A stretch of 64,000 bases of DNA from Thereva unica (Eukaryota > Arthropoda > Insecta > Diptera > Therevidae), in NCBI GenBank assembly GCA_949987705.1, contig OX465281.1, positions 141,160,876-141,224,875 on the forward strand, read 5' to 3'. Below the pieces are notes generated by a model. The model saw nothing but the letters and a program-made list of their open reading frames with translations, was not told where the DNA came from and ran no database searches. Below, piece by piece: positions 9,726-18,925 of the stretch. The number at the start of each line of letters is the position of its first letter. Position 1 is the stretch's first letter. The position numbers and the translations under genes are program-made.

Positions 9726-10080
9726 ACGGATGAATGTTAAATTCGAAGTAATAGACAAAGCTTTTGTCATACGAAATCAATTTCCTTTGACCCTAAGCTA
9801 TGCTATTACTATTCATAAATCACAAGGAATGAGTATAAAAAATGCTGTTGTAGATGCTGGGAATAATATTTTTGCAGATGGTCAAGCATATGTTGCTTTT
9901 TCAAGAGCAACTTCGTTGGAAGGACTATATTTGATCAATTTTGATCCATGCAAAATTACAGCTAGTCCGAAAGCAATACATGAATACAATAGACTAAAAA
10001 AAACGTACAAGCCAGATCTTGCGCTTCTTGAACAGGGTCAAATCGGATTCGGGACTGTCAAGGGTAATAATGTATGGAAA
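9706..10080 (+). pseudogene. Helitron helicase C-terminal part
   Basis: Continues the helicase in the next frame: SSGEERIIERM, then VKFEVIDKAFVIRNQFP, SYAITIHKSQG (motif V), YVAFSRAT (motif VI) and LEGLYLINFDP. Similarity holds to about KPDLALLEQGQIGFG. The listed frame runs on to 10161, but its last 25 or so residues are out of register with the USP Cys box described next. Confidence 0.85.
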
Positions 10081-10247
10081 TGTATGGATTGCCGAATGAT
10101 GACAAAGTTTCGTGCTATGCAAATTCAGTTATTCAATGTCTATTCAATTGCAATTTGCTGACAGAGGCGATTACCAAACTGCCGAAAAATCATATATTGC
10201 GCTTATCTCTCGAAAATTATAGGGGTATGTATGTGAGAAAACCGAGG
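10080..10247 (+). pseudogene. USP deubiquitinase domain, Cys-box half
   Basis: In a frame different from those on either side, bases 10080-10247 read GLPNDDKVSCYANSVIQCLF followed by NCNLLTEAITKLP. This matches the Cys box of ubiquitin-specific proteases (GLxNxGNTCYxNSxLQxLF) with the nucleophilic Cys at codon 10113-10115 and the downstream Asn kept. The frame stops at TGA 10245-10247, one base from the next USP segment. It follows the helicase after a single frameshift, so the ancestral protein was probably a helicase-USP fusion. Confidence 0.7.
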
Positions 10248-10711
10248 TGAATTTCATCTTACAAATAGACATTGAATCTGATAGACTTACAGAAAACAAA
10301 AGCGTAAGTCTGCAAGATTTGATTAAGAATTTCAATAAGAAAGATCATTTTGAAGGTAGATGTGGTACTTGCGAAAATACATCTTTGATACAGAAAATGG
10401 AAATTCAGTCCTTGCAACAATTGCTCATTATACAAATAAAACTATTCAATAACATAGAATTAATATTACATAAAATAACTAATCCTCCTGAAGTAAAAGG
10501 TGTATCTAATGGAATATTTAAAATTCTTGCGAAAAAATATAAACTTATTAGTGCAATCTTCCATCATGGTAACTCCATGGAAGGAGGTCATTATACCAGT
10601 ATGGTTAAAGTGAAAAATAATTGGATTGAAGCAAATGATTTATCAATTACAAAACGAAATTGGCCAAGAAATTCTAAAAATGTTTATCTTTTACTTTTAC
10701 AAGAAAAGTAA
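10247..10711 (+). pseudogene. USP deubiquitinase domain, His-box half
   Basis: A 154-residue frame with the rest of a peptidase C19 fold. CGTCENTSLIQKMEI with QQLLIIQIKLFNN matches the finger and 'lPxiLixxLkrF' strand. FHHGNSMEGGHYTSM is the His box with catalytic His, and NNWIEANDLSI supplies the Asn/Asp position. VYLLLLQE closes the domain as usual in USPs. The section normally between Cys box and fingers (including the QQDAxEF segment) is short or missing, so the domain is compact or internally deleted. Confidence 0.8.
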
Positions 10712-10715
10712 TTAT

Positions 10716-10739
10716 GCTATCGAAGGTAATCACGATAGC
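10716..10739 (+). other. Candidate Helitron 3' hairpin
   Basis: GCTATCG and CGATAGC form a 7-bp stem with a 10-base loop, 5 bases after the USP frame ends. Helitrons carry a hairpin near the 3' end. No CTRR terminus follows at the usual distance, so the call is tentative. Confidence 0.35.
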
Positions 10740-10740
10740 G

Positions 10741-10875
10741 GTTATAATAACTATGTTAATTTGGATGTTTTTAATTTACTAATTTTTATGTTTGCATGCT
10801 CAGTTGTGAGCCTCATCTCAGAGCTCTTAAAAAATCCCTTTTTGATGTGATCCTTTTGCATGCTTTCTTATTATT

Positions 10876-10877
<2 letters not shown>
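10741..10877. other. AT-rich spacer after the Helitron
   Basis: No coding or repeat feature recognised apart from three nearby TTGCATGC or TTTGCATGC words (10790-10960) around the TA tract. Confidence 0.4.

Positions 10878-10936
<59 letters not shown>
10878..10936. repeat. (TA)n microsatellite
   Basis: About 29 uninterrupted TA dinucleotides. Confidence 0.98.
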
Positions 10937-10939
<3 letters not shown>

Positions 10940-11430
10940 ATATGTTTGCATGCACCAGCTGAGCCACAGAGCAGTGGTAAATGTTTCTCAGCCCAGCTGA
11001 GAAGTGCGCCTTCTGTGTTAGAAGGGTTTACTCTATTATTATTATATTATAATTATAAGGATAAATATGTAGAATATTTCTGTACGTAGGCGAAAGGCAT
11101 TTTAAGTTAAAACGCTTTTCCCCTAAGTGCAGAACGATATTTTTCATTGAGCGGGCAGAAAAGTGTGGGGACATTTGTTTGTTACCAACATCTTTTCTGT
11201 CCTAGCTATGAAAAAACAATTTTTCTTAATGACGTATCTCGAAACCAAAAAACCTAATGATATAAAACCCAAAATCAAAAATTGTAAAGGGTTCGGCGAT
11301 TGTTTGCCGAAAAAATGAAAACTGGAAACACTGAACTGAAAAAACCAAAAATTTAAAGTAATGAACTTTATTGAATTCCATTTATTTAATATTAAAAACG
11401 AAAAATGTTAAACGAATATCTTAAATATAA
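10937..11430. other. Non-coding spacer
   Basis: No open frame with family resemblance. Contains unassigned sequence only. Confidence 0.4.
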
Positions 11431-11655
11431 TGTCTTGCAAAGAACTAATATGAGAGCACGGCAATTGGAAATTTGTTAAATATCTAATCTAAAAAAGGAT
11501 TGATATAAGAACACGGCGATCTGAAATTCGTAAAATGTCTCATCTAAACGAATACTGATAAAAAATCCCATCTGAAAAATCATTGATATGAAAACATAGC
11601 GACCTACAATTCGTTGAATACGCAATCTAATAAAGAACTGATATAAGAACACGGC
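11431..11655. repeat. Short degenerate tandem repeat (~60-80 bp unit)
   Basis: Four diverged repeats of the theme 'GATATAAGAACACGGC - 15 bases - AATTYGT - ATCTAA' follow one another (for example at about 11446, 11499, 11583 and 11637). The last repeat abuts the non-LTR fragment. Confidence 0.6.
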
Positions 11656-12124
11656 TACAATCTACAAGTCCTTCATTCGGCCCCGCCTTGAATATAACTC
11701 GTATATCTGGGCGGGTGCCCCAAAAACCACCTTGGCTTGGCTGGACAAGGTGCATAACCGCGCCATCAAACTCATTGGCGATAGCACCCTTTGCTCCTCC
11801 ATCGACCCTTTAAGCCATCGCAGGAATGTAGCAGCCCTTAGCACATTTTACCGCTATTACCATAGCGACTGTTCCACTGAAATCAGAAACCTCCTGCCTA
11901 CACGGCAAATTTTTTCCCGCAACACAAGACTAGCCAACTCGGCTCACCCCCACACGCTACAGCCCTCCTCTTCGCGCACATTACGTTTTAGTAGTTCGTT
12001 TATAAATAGAACAACTCGATTGTGGAACTCTCTTCCGCAGTCGGTGTTTCCGAACTCATATAATATCTTAGAGTTCAAACGCAAGGCTCATCGACATCTA
12101 CTCACGCACCCTCCAGACCCCTAA
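11656..12124 (+). pseudogene. 3' fragment of a non-LTR retrotransposon ORF2
   Basis: The frame reads YKSFIRPRLEYNSYIWAGAP, then LDKVHNRAIKLIGD, a STFYRYYHSDCSTEI segment and RTTRLWNSLPQSVFP, ending in KRKAHRHLLTHPP and a stop. This is the post-RT region of a Jockey/CR1-type protein; the RT and endonuclease are absent. It is too different from the intact element at 89-4787 to be the same family. Typical 5'-truncated insertion; 3' UTR continues for an unknown distance past 12124. Confidence 0.8.
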
Positions 12125-12775
12125 CCTATCCTTTCTCCTTTATCCTTCAAATCAAGCTTACTACTAGACGCTGACCATGACTTGAACGACATGACAGACA
12201 TGTAGTACAAAGGGTGATTCCTAAGCTTGTATTGACCACATAAAAAAAAAAACATCATCAATAGAAAGGGATTTTTATCTTTTTTTTAATTTTTATTTTT
12301 TTTTTAAATTAAATAATAACATTGAAATTGATTTTTACATGATTTAATATTCTGTTCTGTTTTGTGAGAAAATGATGTTCCCTTCACCGTCGGTCACATT
12401 TAGTTGAAAACTTAAAAAAGTGTATTTTGAAATATGTGCAGATATCAATCTTTGGAAGTTGAACTTGCCTGCTATATTATTTTAATTGGTACGCTTGGCA
12501 TCTGCATTTCTTAGCTAGCTTAGCTAATAATTTCATTTCTGCGACAGCTGCGAAATGAGCAAAAAACGCAAAACAAAACAAAAACAAACGGGATCTTGCA
12601 GCTGCGATCAGATCATGTGCAATTGCGCGGTATATCCGCTTGCGTGATCGTAATTAATTATTAAAGCGACTAGTTTTAAATATTTGCGAATAAAAAAATA
12701 TTTTAAAGCTGCAGAATACTGTTTAAATCCATCGCTAATGGAGGCAATTGTTTTTTTTGTTTCGGATATTTTTAT
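12125..12775. other. Non-coding spacer with copy of a dispersed repeat
   Basis: Holds poly-T tracts near 12280-12320. Around 12590-12640 it has a GC-richer segment (GGGATCTTGCAGCTGCGATC and GCAATTGCGCGGT) that recurs in diverged form at about 19605-19660 and 22467-22520. No gene seen. Confidence 0.45.
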
Positions 12776-12899
12776 GATATACTAGCAAAAACCCGCGTGC
12801 GTTGCAACGCCTTTCAATAAAATAAGATTATGGGGACACAGTCTGGGATAGGAAAAAGCTATAGTGAAAAAAGAACAAATCTGGGAAAATTGATTTTGG

Positions 12900-13818
12900 G
12901 AGATGACCGCCATGGACCAAATGATATATTGAGTATACTATATTGCCTATGGTGTTCTACTTATCATACTCTTTCATTTGATACCCATGTCGAAGGGGTT
13001 GTGAAGAAAATATTAATCCGCCCTCTTAAGATGGCCGCTATGGACCAAACGATACATTGAGTATACTTATTGCGTATGGTGTTCTACTTATCATACTCTT
13101 TCATTTGATACCCATCTCGAAGGGGTTGTGAAGAAAATGGTAATCCGCCCTCTTCAGATGACCGCCATGTACCAAACGATATATTGAGTATACTATATTG
13201 CTTATGGTGTTCTACTTATCATACTCTTTCATTTGATACCCATGTCGTAGGGGTTGTAAAGAAAATGGTAATCCGCCTTCTCGAGATGGTCGCTATGGAC
13301 CAAACGATATATTGAGTATACTATATTGCTTATATTGTTCTACTTATCATACTCTTTCATTTGATACCCATCTAGGAGGGGTTGTGAAGAAAATGGTAAA
13401 CCGCCCTTTTGAGATGGCCGCCACGGACCAAATTATAAATTGAGTATACTATATTGCTTATGGTGTTCTACTTTTCATAGCCTTTCATTTGATACCCATG
13501 TCTCGGGTGTTGTGAAGAAAATGTAATCCGCCCTCTTGAGATGGCCGCCATGAATCTAAAGACATAGTCTATGGCATTCTTCTTATAATGCCCTTTCATT
13601 TGATACCAATGTCGAAGGGGTAGAGAAGAAAATGATCATCCGCCCTCTTCAGATGACCGCTATGGACCAAACGATATATTGAGTATACTATATTGCTTAT
13701 GGTGTTCTACTTATCATACCCTTTCATTTGAAATCCATGTCGAGGGGTGTGAAGATAATGGTAATCCAACCTCTGGAGATGGCCGCTATGGACCAAACGA
13801 TATATTGAGTATACTATA
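12900..13818. repeat. Tandem repeats, left block (~7 units of ~125 bp)
   Basis: Landmark CCAAACGATATATTGAG (or near-copies) falls at about 12917, 13045, 13172, 13299, 13428, 13670 and 13794. One unit near 13550 has lost the landmark. Confidence 0.9.
13814..13818. repeat. Copia target site duplication CTATA (left)
   Basis: CTATA directly precedes the 5' LTR and directly follows the 3' LTR (18284-18288). Confidence 0.93.
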
Positions 13819-13992
13819 TGTTAAAATATATATAAATTGTGAATTAATTAAACACCCCCACTTCTCTTTAACACATATGTATTCTCTTGTCGGGAAATAT
13901 CCCGTTCCTTTTAAGTATTGAGTTCAGCCAGAATAAAATTGCAATTTCATTATCCATAGTGACTTCAAGCAAAGACGGAGTTTTTATTAACG
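13819..13992 (+). repeat. Copia 5' LTR
   Basis: 174 bp, begins TGTTAA and ends TTAACG where the 3' LTR has TTAACA; otherwise identical to 18110-18283. Confidence 0.93.
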
Positions 13993-14006
13993 GGTTATGG
14001 GCCCAG
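13993..14006 (+). other. Copia primer binding site
   Basis: GGTTATGGGCCCAG starts immediately after the 5' LTR. It matches the internal initiator-tRNA-Met sequence used as primer by Drosophila copia and relatives. Confidence 0.85.
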
Positions 14007-14127
14007 AAAACGCGGTTATTTTTTAAACGGTCAATTTAGTAATACAAACAGTTAATAGTAACAAAATTCGGTGTTCAGACATTACTATTGGTTTGTTAAA
14101 AATTGTGACGTTGTGCGTTGGGTCGAC

Positions 14128-14900
14128 ATGGATAACGAAGCAATTAAAGTTGAAAAATTAAAATCCGGAGAACAATTTCCCATATGGAAATTTCAAGTGC
14201 AAATTATACTTAAATCCGGTGACTTATTTGATTATGTAAACGGGAAAAGTTCATCTCCAGTTAAAATTCGTGGTGAGACCATGGAGGAGTTTAACAAAAG
14301 ATTAAAGTTGTGGGAAAAATCTGATTATCAGGCGCAACGAATCATTGCTACTTCTTTTGGAAATGGCCCACTTCAGCATGTTATAAATTGTACTACTGCA
14401 CGTCAGATGTGGGAAAAATTGATTACGGTGTACGAACAAAAAACAAAAACGAATATACATTTACTGCAACAACGGTTCTATTCATTTTCAAAAAGTCAAG
14501 AAGACGACATGGCCACTCACATATCGAAATTAGAAACACTAGTACATCAACTAAGAGACACGGGCGAGACAATTTCGGAGAGCATGATTATCACGAAGAT
14601 TTTAATGACATTGCCAGAAGATTTTAACCACTTTTACAGCGCTTGGGAATCGACACCGAGTGAACAACAAACGTTATCAAATTTAACTTCCAGGCTTATT
14701 ATGGAAGACGTACGTCACAGTTCACAATCACAACAGGTGACTCATACAGAAAATGCTCTAGTAGCCAAAGGATGCAGAAAAGCCTCGCATCAGCATGGAA
14801 ATAACCACAGACAGAAACAAAAACCTTAGAAGTGTTTTGCATGTAATGAAAAAGGTCATTGGAAAAGTGAATGCCCAAGAAAATCATCAAAGGCCACAGC
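14128..14900 (+). pseudogene. Copia gag (capsid and zinc knuckle)
   Basis: Start chosen at the ATG at 14128 (MDNEAIKVEKLKSGEQFPIW), because similarity to copia-type gag begins there, though the frame is open from 14071. FPIWKFQVQIIL, TTARQMWEKL, LQQRFYSFS, and ITKILMTLPEDFNHFYSAW are gag (UBN2/Retrotran_gag) signatures. The frame stops at TAG 14827-14829, two codons before a perfect CX2CX4HX4C knuckle (CFACNEKGHWKSEC) in the same frame. Nucleocapsid production would need readthrough of the TAG, or the TAG is a disabling mutation. Confidence 0.88.
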
Positions 14901-14904
14901 GCAT

Positions 14905-15193
14905 GTATGTAAATCGGGGCACTTACATGGTAACAAGAGGAGATGCCTTCATTTGTGACTGTAATTTAGAAAAAACAAATAATGAAACTGATAAGTGGTA
15001 TCTAGATTCGGGAGCGAGTGATCACATGAGCTTTCGTCGTGAGTGGTTCGCCAATTATAAAAGTTTTAAAAAGCCAACAAAAGTACGCTTAGGAAACGGT
15101 GAAAAAATTTAAGCGAAAGGTGTTGGAAACATCAACATACTAGCTTTTGATGGTGTTACATGGACGGAAAAACATCTGTCAAATGTATTATAT
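14905..15193 (+). pseudogene. Copia protease
   Basis: In the pol frame, one base off gag: WYLDSGASDHMSF is the aspartic protease active site (DSGA). VRLGNGEKI, a TAA, then GVGNINILAF and the LSNVLYVPDLLINLFS segment follow. The TAA at 15110-15112 interrupts the protease about 33 residues after the catalytic Asp. Confidence 0.85.
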
Positions 15194-18079
15194 GTGCCAG
15201 ATTTACTAATCAATTTATTTTCGCAGACTAAAGCTCTAGACAAAGGATTTACGCTCACTTCAACAAAACAAAACTGCTTCTTTAGAAAGGATGAGCGCAT
15301 CGTTGCAGTGGGAGAACGCAAGAATCAGCTATTCGCAATGTGTTTTAAAACAGTAACCAGTGATGACGGTGTTTGCTGTAACCTTGCATCAAAAGAAAAT
15401 TCTTTGAAAGTGTGGCACGAACGTCTTGCACATCAAAACATCGCTCATGTCAGAGATGTTTTGAAATCGAGAAACATAAATTTTCTGGACTGTGATTTTT
15501 TTTGTGATGCATGTATTGAAGGGAAACAATGCAGACAGCCGTTTAAAGAAAGCAACAAAAGAGCCTCTGGACCAGGGGCATTAATCCATGCAGATTTATG
15601 TGGACCCATGCAACAAGCGTCAATCGGTGGAGCAAGGTATTTTTTATTGTTGAAAGATGATTTTTCTAACTTTCGAACAATATTTTTTATAAAACAAAAA
15701 TCTGAAGTGTTAGTTTGTCTACAAAAATTTATTAAAAAGTTAAAAGTAGATACAGGAAATTCTGTTAAAATATTAAGGACAGACAATGGACTAGAATTTG
15801 TTGGTAAAGAGACGGAGAAATTATTAGAAGATGAAGGTATCATTCACCAAAAAACTTGTCCGTATACTCCACAACAAAACGGGCGCGCAGAGCGAGAAAT
15901 GCGAACACTGGTTGAGGCGGCTAGAACTATGATATATGCAGGTAATTTGAGTATTAAATTTTGGGCAGAAGCCGTGAATGCAGCAGCTTATACATTAAAT
16001 CGCACGGGTCCTACAAATACAAAAAACAAATCACCTTATGAATTATGGTATGGTGAACAGCCAGAGGTTAAGCAGCTAAGAGTTTTTGGTTCTGAATGCT
16101 TTGTTTATTTACCAAAAGAAAAGAGGCAAAAATGGGACAAAAAATCGCTAAAAGGCGTTTTTGTAGGATATGAAGAAAATGTTAAAGGATATCGAGTGTG
16201 GGTATCGAGTACTCAAACAATAGTAATATCTCGTGATGTGATTTTTAAGGAAAATTTAGTGGAAACTGAAAGTGCAGCTCATCGCGTGGAGGATATTTTC
16301 AAAACGAGTACAGATTTGACTGAAGATATATTTAACCCGAAGTCAGCTGATGAAGAAACAGAACAGGAGGAAAATTCAGTGACACCGATAAAAGAACGAC
16401 TTAGAAGTGCCAGGAATGTAGACAGGCAAATAGGTGAAGTGAAAACACAAGAAGAAAAAACAGTGCCATCGATAAAAGATCGACTCAGAAGTGCGTGCAA
16501 ATCCAGCAATACAACAGATGTTCTTCAACATCATGCCCTAATTTCGGTAGTGGAACCTAAAACATACAAAGACGCAGTTTCTGGGCAGCATTCAAAGGAG
16601 TGGAAATATGCGATGGACGAGGAGATGAAATCACTTCTTGGTAACCAAACATGGGACCTCGTAGATACACCAGAAAAACGTAAAGTAATAGAAAACAAAT
16701 GGGTTTATAAAATTAAAACTGCAAATGAAAATGAAGCTGGAAGATATAAGGCCAGGCTAGTGGCTAAAGGCTTTACGCAAGAATATGGAATCGATTATGA
16801 AGAAACGTTCAGTCCAGTTGTCAAATTCACATCAATTAGAACAATTTTAGCAACAGTTGCAGCAGAAGGTTTGTCAATGAAGCAATTTGACATAAAAACT
16901 GCTTTCTTAAATGGCATACTTAAGGAAGAGATTTACATGCAGCAACCGGAAGGCTACAATGATGGGTCCGGAAGAGTTTGTCGCTTAAATAAAGGATTGT
17001 ATGGACTGAAGCAAGGGTCTCGTTGCTGGAACGAGCAATTCACGGAGACATTAAAAAAATTCAACCTGGAATCTAGTCAGAGTGATCCATGTGTATTCAT
17101 TAATAAATCGTCAGAAAGGAAATTGGTTTTAGCGATCTATGTCGACGATGGTTTAGTGATAGGAGCACATGAAAGCATTCTCGAACTGTTGGAACATTTA
17201 CGTAGACATTTTGACGTGAAAGTGTTTGATGTCAAAAATTTCCTTGGGATGGAAATTCGAACTACATGTAATGGATCAATACACTTGAGTCAAGCAACAT
17301 ATGCAACAAAAATTTTAGAGCGTTTTAATATGAACGAGTCAAAACCTGTAAAGACACCAGCTGAGAAATTGAACAGGGATATTACATCTGCAGATACTGA
17401 AAGGTTATCTTTTCCATACAGGGAAGTCGTTGGCAGTTTGATGTTTTTGGCCATTGCTACACGGCCAGATATCGCCTTTAGTGTTGGAGTAGTGTCTCGT
17501 CACCTTGATAACCCTACTGGAGAAGATATAATTGCGGTTAAGCGTATACTACGTTACATCAACGGGACTAGAAACTTTGGTATTTCTTTTAATAAAAATA
17601 AAACTAATTTTTTAAATGGTTACAGTGATGCTGATTATGGCGGGGACTTGGAAACAAGGAGATCGACAACTGGCTTCGTCTTTTTGTTATACGGAAGTCC
17701 AATTTCTTGGTGTTCACAACTTCAGAGATGTGTAGCTCTATCAACGTCCGAATCTGAATACATAGCGGTATCAGAAGCAGTAAAAGAACTTATTTGGGTG
17801 AAGAAGTTAGTAGCTGAATTAACGTCTTTAAAATCGGCAAAACCATTGTTGTACGTAGACAACCAAAGCGCAATACGATTGGTAAAAAACCCAGAATTTC
17901 ATAAACGTACAAAACACGTAGATATAAGATTTCATTTCATTAGAGAAAAGTTTAGAGAAGAAATGTTTGAATTAAGTTATGTCGCATCAGAAAACCAACT
18001 GGCAGATATTTTCACAAAGCCAGTTACCAGAGATAGATTTGAAATATTTAGAAATGCTTTAAATATTGTTTGTTTTTGA
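15194..18079 (+). CDS. Copia integrase + reverse transcriptase + RNase H
   Basis: 961 open codons, formally starting inside the protease/integrase junction. The zinc-binding HHCC region begins at WHERLAHQN (about residue 75) with CDACIEGKQ. The integrase triad is HADLCGP (about 131), RTDNGLEF (about 196) and QQNGRAEREM (about 233). The RT has NKWVYKIK, ARLVAKGFTQ, FDIKTAFLNG and YVDD (about 649). RNase H has YSDADYGGD, STSESEYIA, YVDNQSAI and KHVDIRFHFIRE. No lesion in this part. It would normally be released from a single gag-pol polyprotein. Confidence 0.95.
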   Translation: MPDLLINLFSQTKALDKGFTLTSTKQNCFFRKDERIVAVGERKNQLFAMCFKTVTSDDGVCCNLASKENSLKVWHERLAHQNIAHVRDVLKSRNINFLDCDFFCDACIEGKQCRQPFKESNKRASGPGALIHADLCGPMQQASIGGARYFLLLKDDFSNFRTIFFIKQKSEVLVCLQKFIKKLKVDTGNSVKILRTDNGLEFVGKETEKLLEDEGIIHQKTCPYTPQQNGRAEREMRTLVEAARTMIYAGNLSIKFWAEAVNAAAYTLNRTGPTNTKNKSPYELWYGEQPEVKQLRVFGSECFVYLPKEKRQKWDKKSLKGVFVGYEENVKGYRVWVSSTQTIVISRDVIFKENLVETESAAHRVEDIFKTSTDLTEDIFNPKSADEETEQEENSVTPIKERLRSARNVDRQIGEVKTQEEKTVPSIKDRLRSACKSSNTTDVLQHHALISVVEPKTYKDAVSGQHSKEWKYAMDEEMKSLLGNQTWDLVDTPEKRKVIENKWVYKIKTANENEAGRYKARLVAKGFTQEYGIDYEETFSPVVKFTSIRTILATVAAEGLSMKQFDIKTAFLNGILKEEIYMQQPEGYNDGSGRVCRLNKGLYGLKQGSRCWNEQFTETLKKFNLESSQSDPCVFINKSSERKLVLAIYVDDGLVIGAHESILELLEHLRRHFDVKVFDVKNFLGMEIRTTCNGSIHLSQATYATKILERFNMNESKPVKTPAEKLNRDITSADTERLSFPYREVVGSLMFLAIATRPDIAFSVGVVSRHLDNPTGEDIIAVKRILRYINGTRNFGISFNKNKTNFLNGYSDADYGGDLETRRSTTGFVFLLYGSPISWCSQLQRCVALSTSESEYIAVSEAVKELIWVKKLVAELTSLKSAKPLLYVDNQSAIRLVKNPEFHKRTKHVDIRFHFIREKFREEMFELSYVASENQLADIFTKPVTRDRFEIFRNALNIVCF

Positions 18080-18099
18080 ATTTTGTTAAATTAATACAC

Positions 18100-18109
18100 A
18101 AAGTGGGAG
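18100..18109 (+). other. Copia polypurine tract
   Basis: AAAGTGGGAG directly before the 3' LTR; primes plus-strand DNA synthesis in this family. Confidence 0.8.
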
Positions 18110-18283
18110 TGTTAAAATATATATAAATTGTGAATTAATTAAACACCCCCACTTCTCTTTAACACATATGTATTCTCTTGTCGGGAAATATCCCGTTCCT
18201 TTTAAGTATTGAGTTCAGCCAGAATAAAATTGCAATTTCATTATCCATAGTGACTTCAAGCAAAGACGGAGTTTTTATTAACA
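18110..18283 (+). repeat. Copia 3' LTR
   Basis: 174 bp, TGTTAA...TTAACA ends forming the short inverted repeat typical of LTRs. Confidence 0.95.
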
Positions 18284-18780
18284 CTATATTGCTTATGTGT
18301 TCTACTTATCATACTCTCTCATTTGATACCCATCTCGAAGGGGTTGTGAAGAAAATGGTAATCCGCCCGCTTGAAATGATTGCCATGGACCAAACGATAT
18401 ATTGAGTATACTATATTGCCTATGGTGTTCTACTTATCATACTCTTTCATTTGATATCCATGTTGAAGGTGTTGTGAAGAAAATGGTAATCCGCATTCTT
18501 GAGGTGGCCGCTATGGACCAAGCGACATATTGAGTATACTATATTGCTTATATTGTTCTACTTATCATAATCTTTCATTGGATACCCATTTCGAAGGGGT
18601 TGTGAAGAAAATGGTCATCTGCTCTCTTGAGATGACTGCCATGGACCAAACGATATATTGAGTATACTATATTGCCTTTGGTGTTCTACTTACCATACCC
18701 TTTCATTTGATATCCGTGTCGAGGGGTTGTAAAGAAAATGGTAATCCGCCCTCTTGAGATGGCTGCTATGGACCAAACGC
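18284..18780. repeat. Tandem repeats, right block (~4 units)
   Basis: Continuation of the same array: landmarks near 18391, 18518, 18645 and 18773. The reading GAGTATACTATA|TTGC is restored if the Copia element and one CTATA are removed. Confidence 0.9.
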
Positions 18781-18925
18781 CTGCTTTTCTGTTGAAATTT
18801 TTTTGCTATAAACCTCACGGAGCCCGAGACCTTTCCAACGAATGCAAAACCGTGGAAATCGGATCGTGCGTTCTGGAATTATAGCGTCAGGAAGGAAAAC
18901 CCGACTTATTTTTATATTATAGATA

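Larger units (their letters stand above)
7440..10740 (+). mobile_element. 5'-truncated Helitron with Rep end, helicase and USP domain
   Basis: In order on the plus strand: the last part of the Rep/HUH domain, a PIF1-type helicase, and a ubiquitin-specific protease domain. The parts lie in frames broken by at least four lesions, so the element cannot make one protein. The N-terminal Rep region is absent. A 7-bp stem GCTATCG/CGATAGC at 10716-10739, just after the last codon, could be the 3' terminal hairpin expected for rolling-circle Helitrons, but I do not see a clear CTRR end. Confidence 0.85.
13819..18283 (+). mobile_element. Full-length Copia-type LTR retrotransposon
   Basis: A 4465-bp element with 174-bp LTRs, tRNA-Met-type primer binding site, gag, protease, integrase, reverse transcriptase and RNase H in Copia order, polypurine tract and a 5-bp CTATA duplication. 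The LTRs differ only at the last base as I aligned them, which points to a recent insertion. Coding lesions: TAG at 14827-14829 before the zinc knuckle, a frameshift near 14905-14950, and TAA at 15110-15112 in the protease. This copy therefore looks non-autonomous despite its youth. Confidence 0.95.
12780..18921. mobile_element. Non-autonomous element with internal ~125-bp tandem repeats, split by Copia
   Basis: Starts TACTAGCAAAAACCCGCG and ends with the block CACGGAGCCCGAGACCTTTC ... TTATATTATA. GATA lies on both outer sides (12776-12779, 18922-18925) and may be a target duplication. The interior is about eleven tandem units of roughly 125-128 bp, each with GTGTTCTACTTATCAT, TTTCATTTGATACCCAT, GTGAAGAAAATGGTAATCCG and CCAAACGATATATTGAG. 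Seven lie left and about four right of the Copia insertion. No protein is encoded. The class is unknown to me. Confidence 0.65.
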
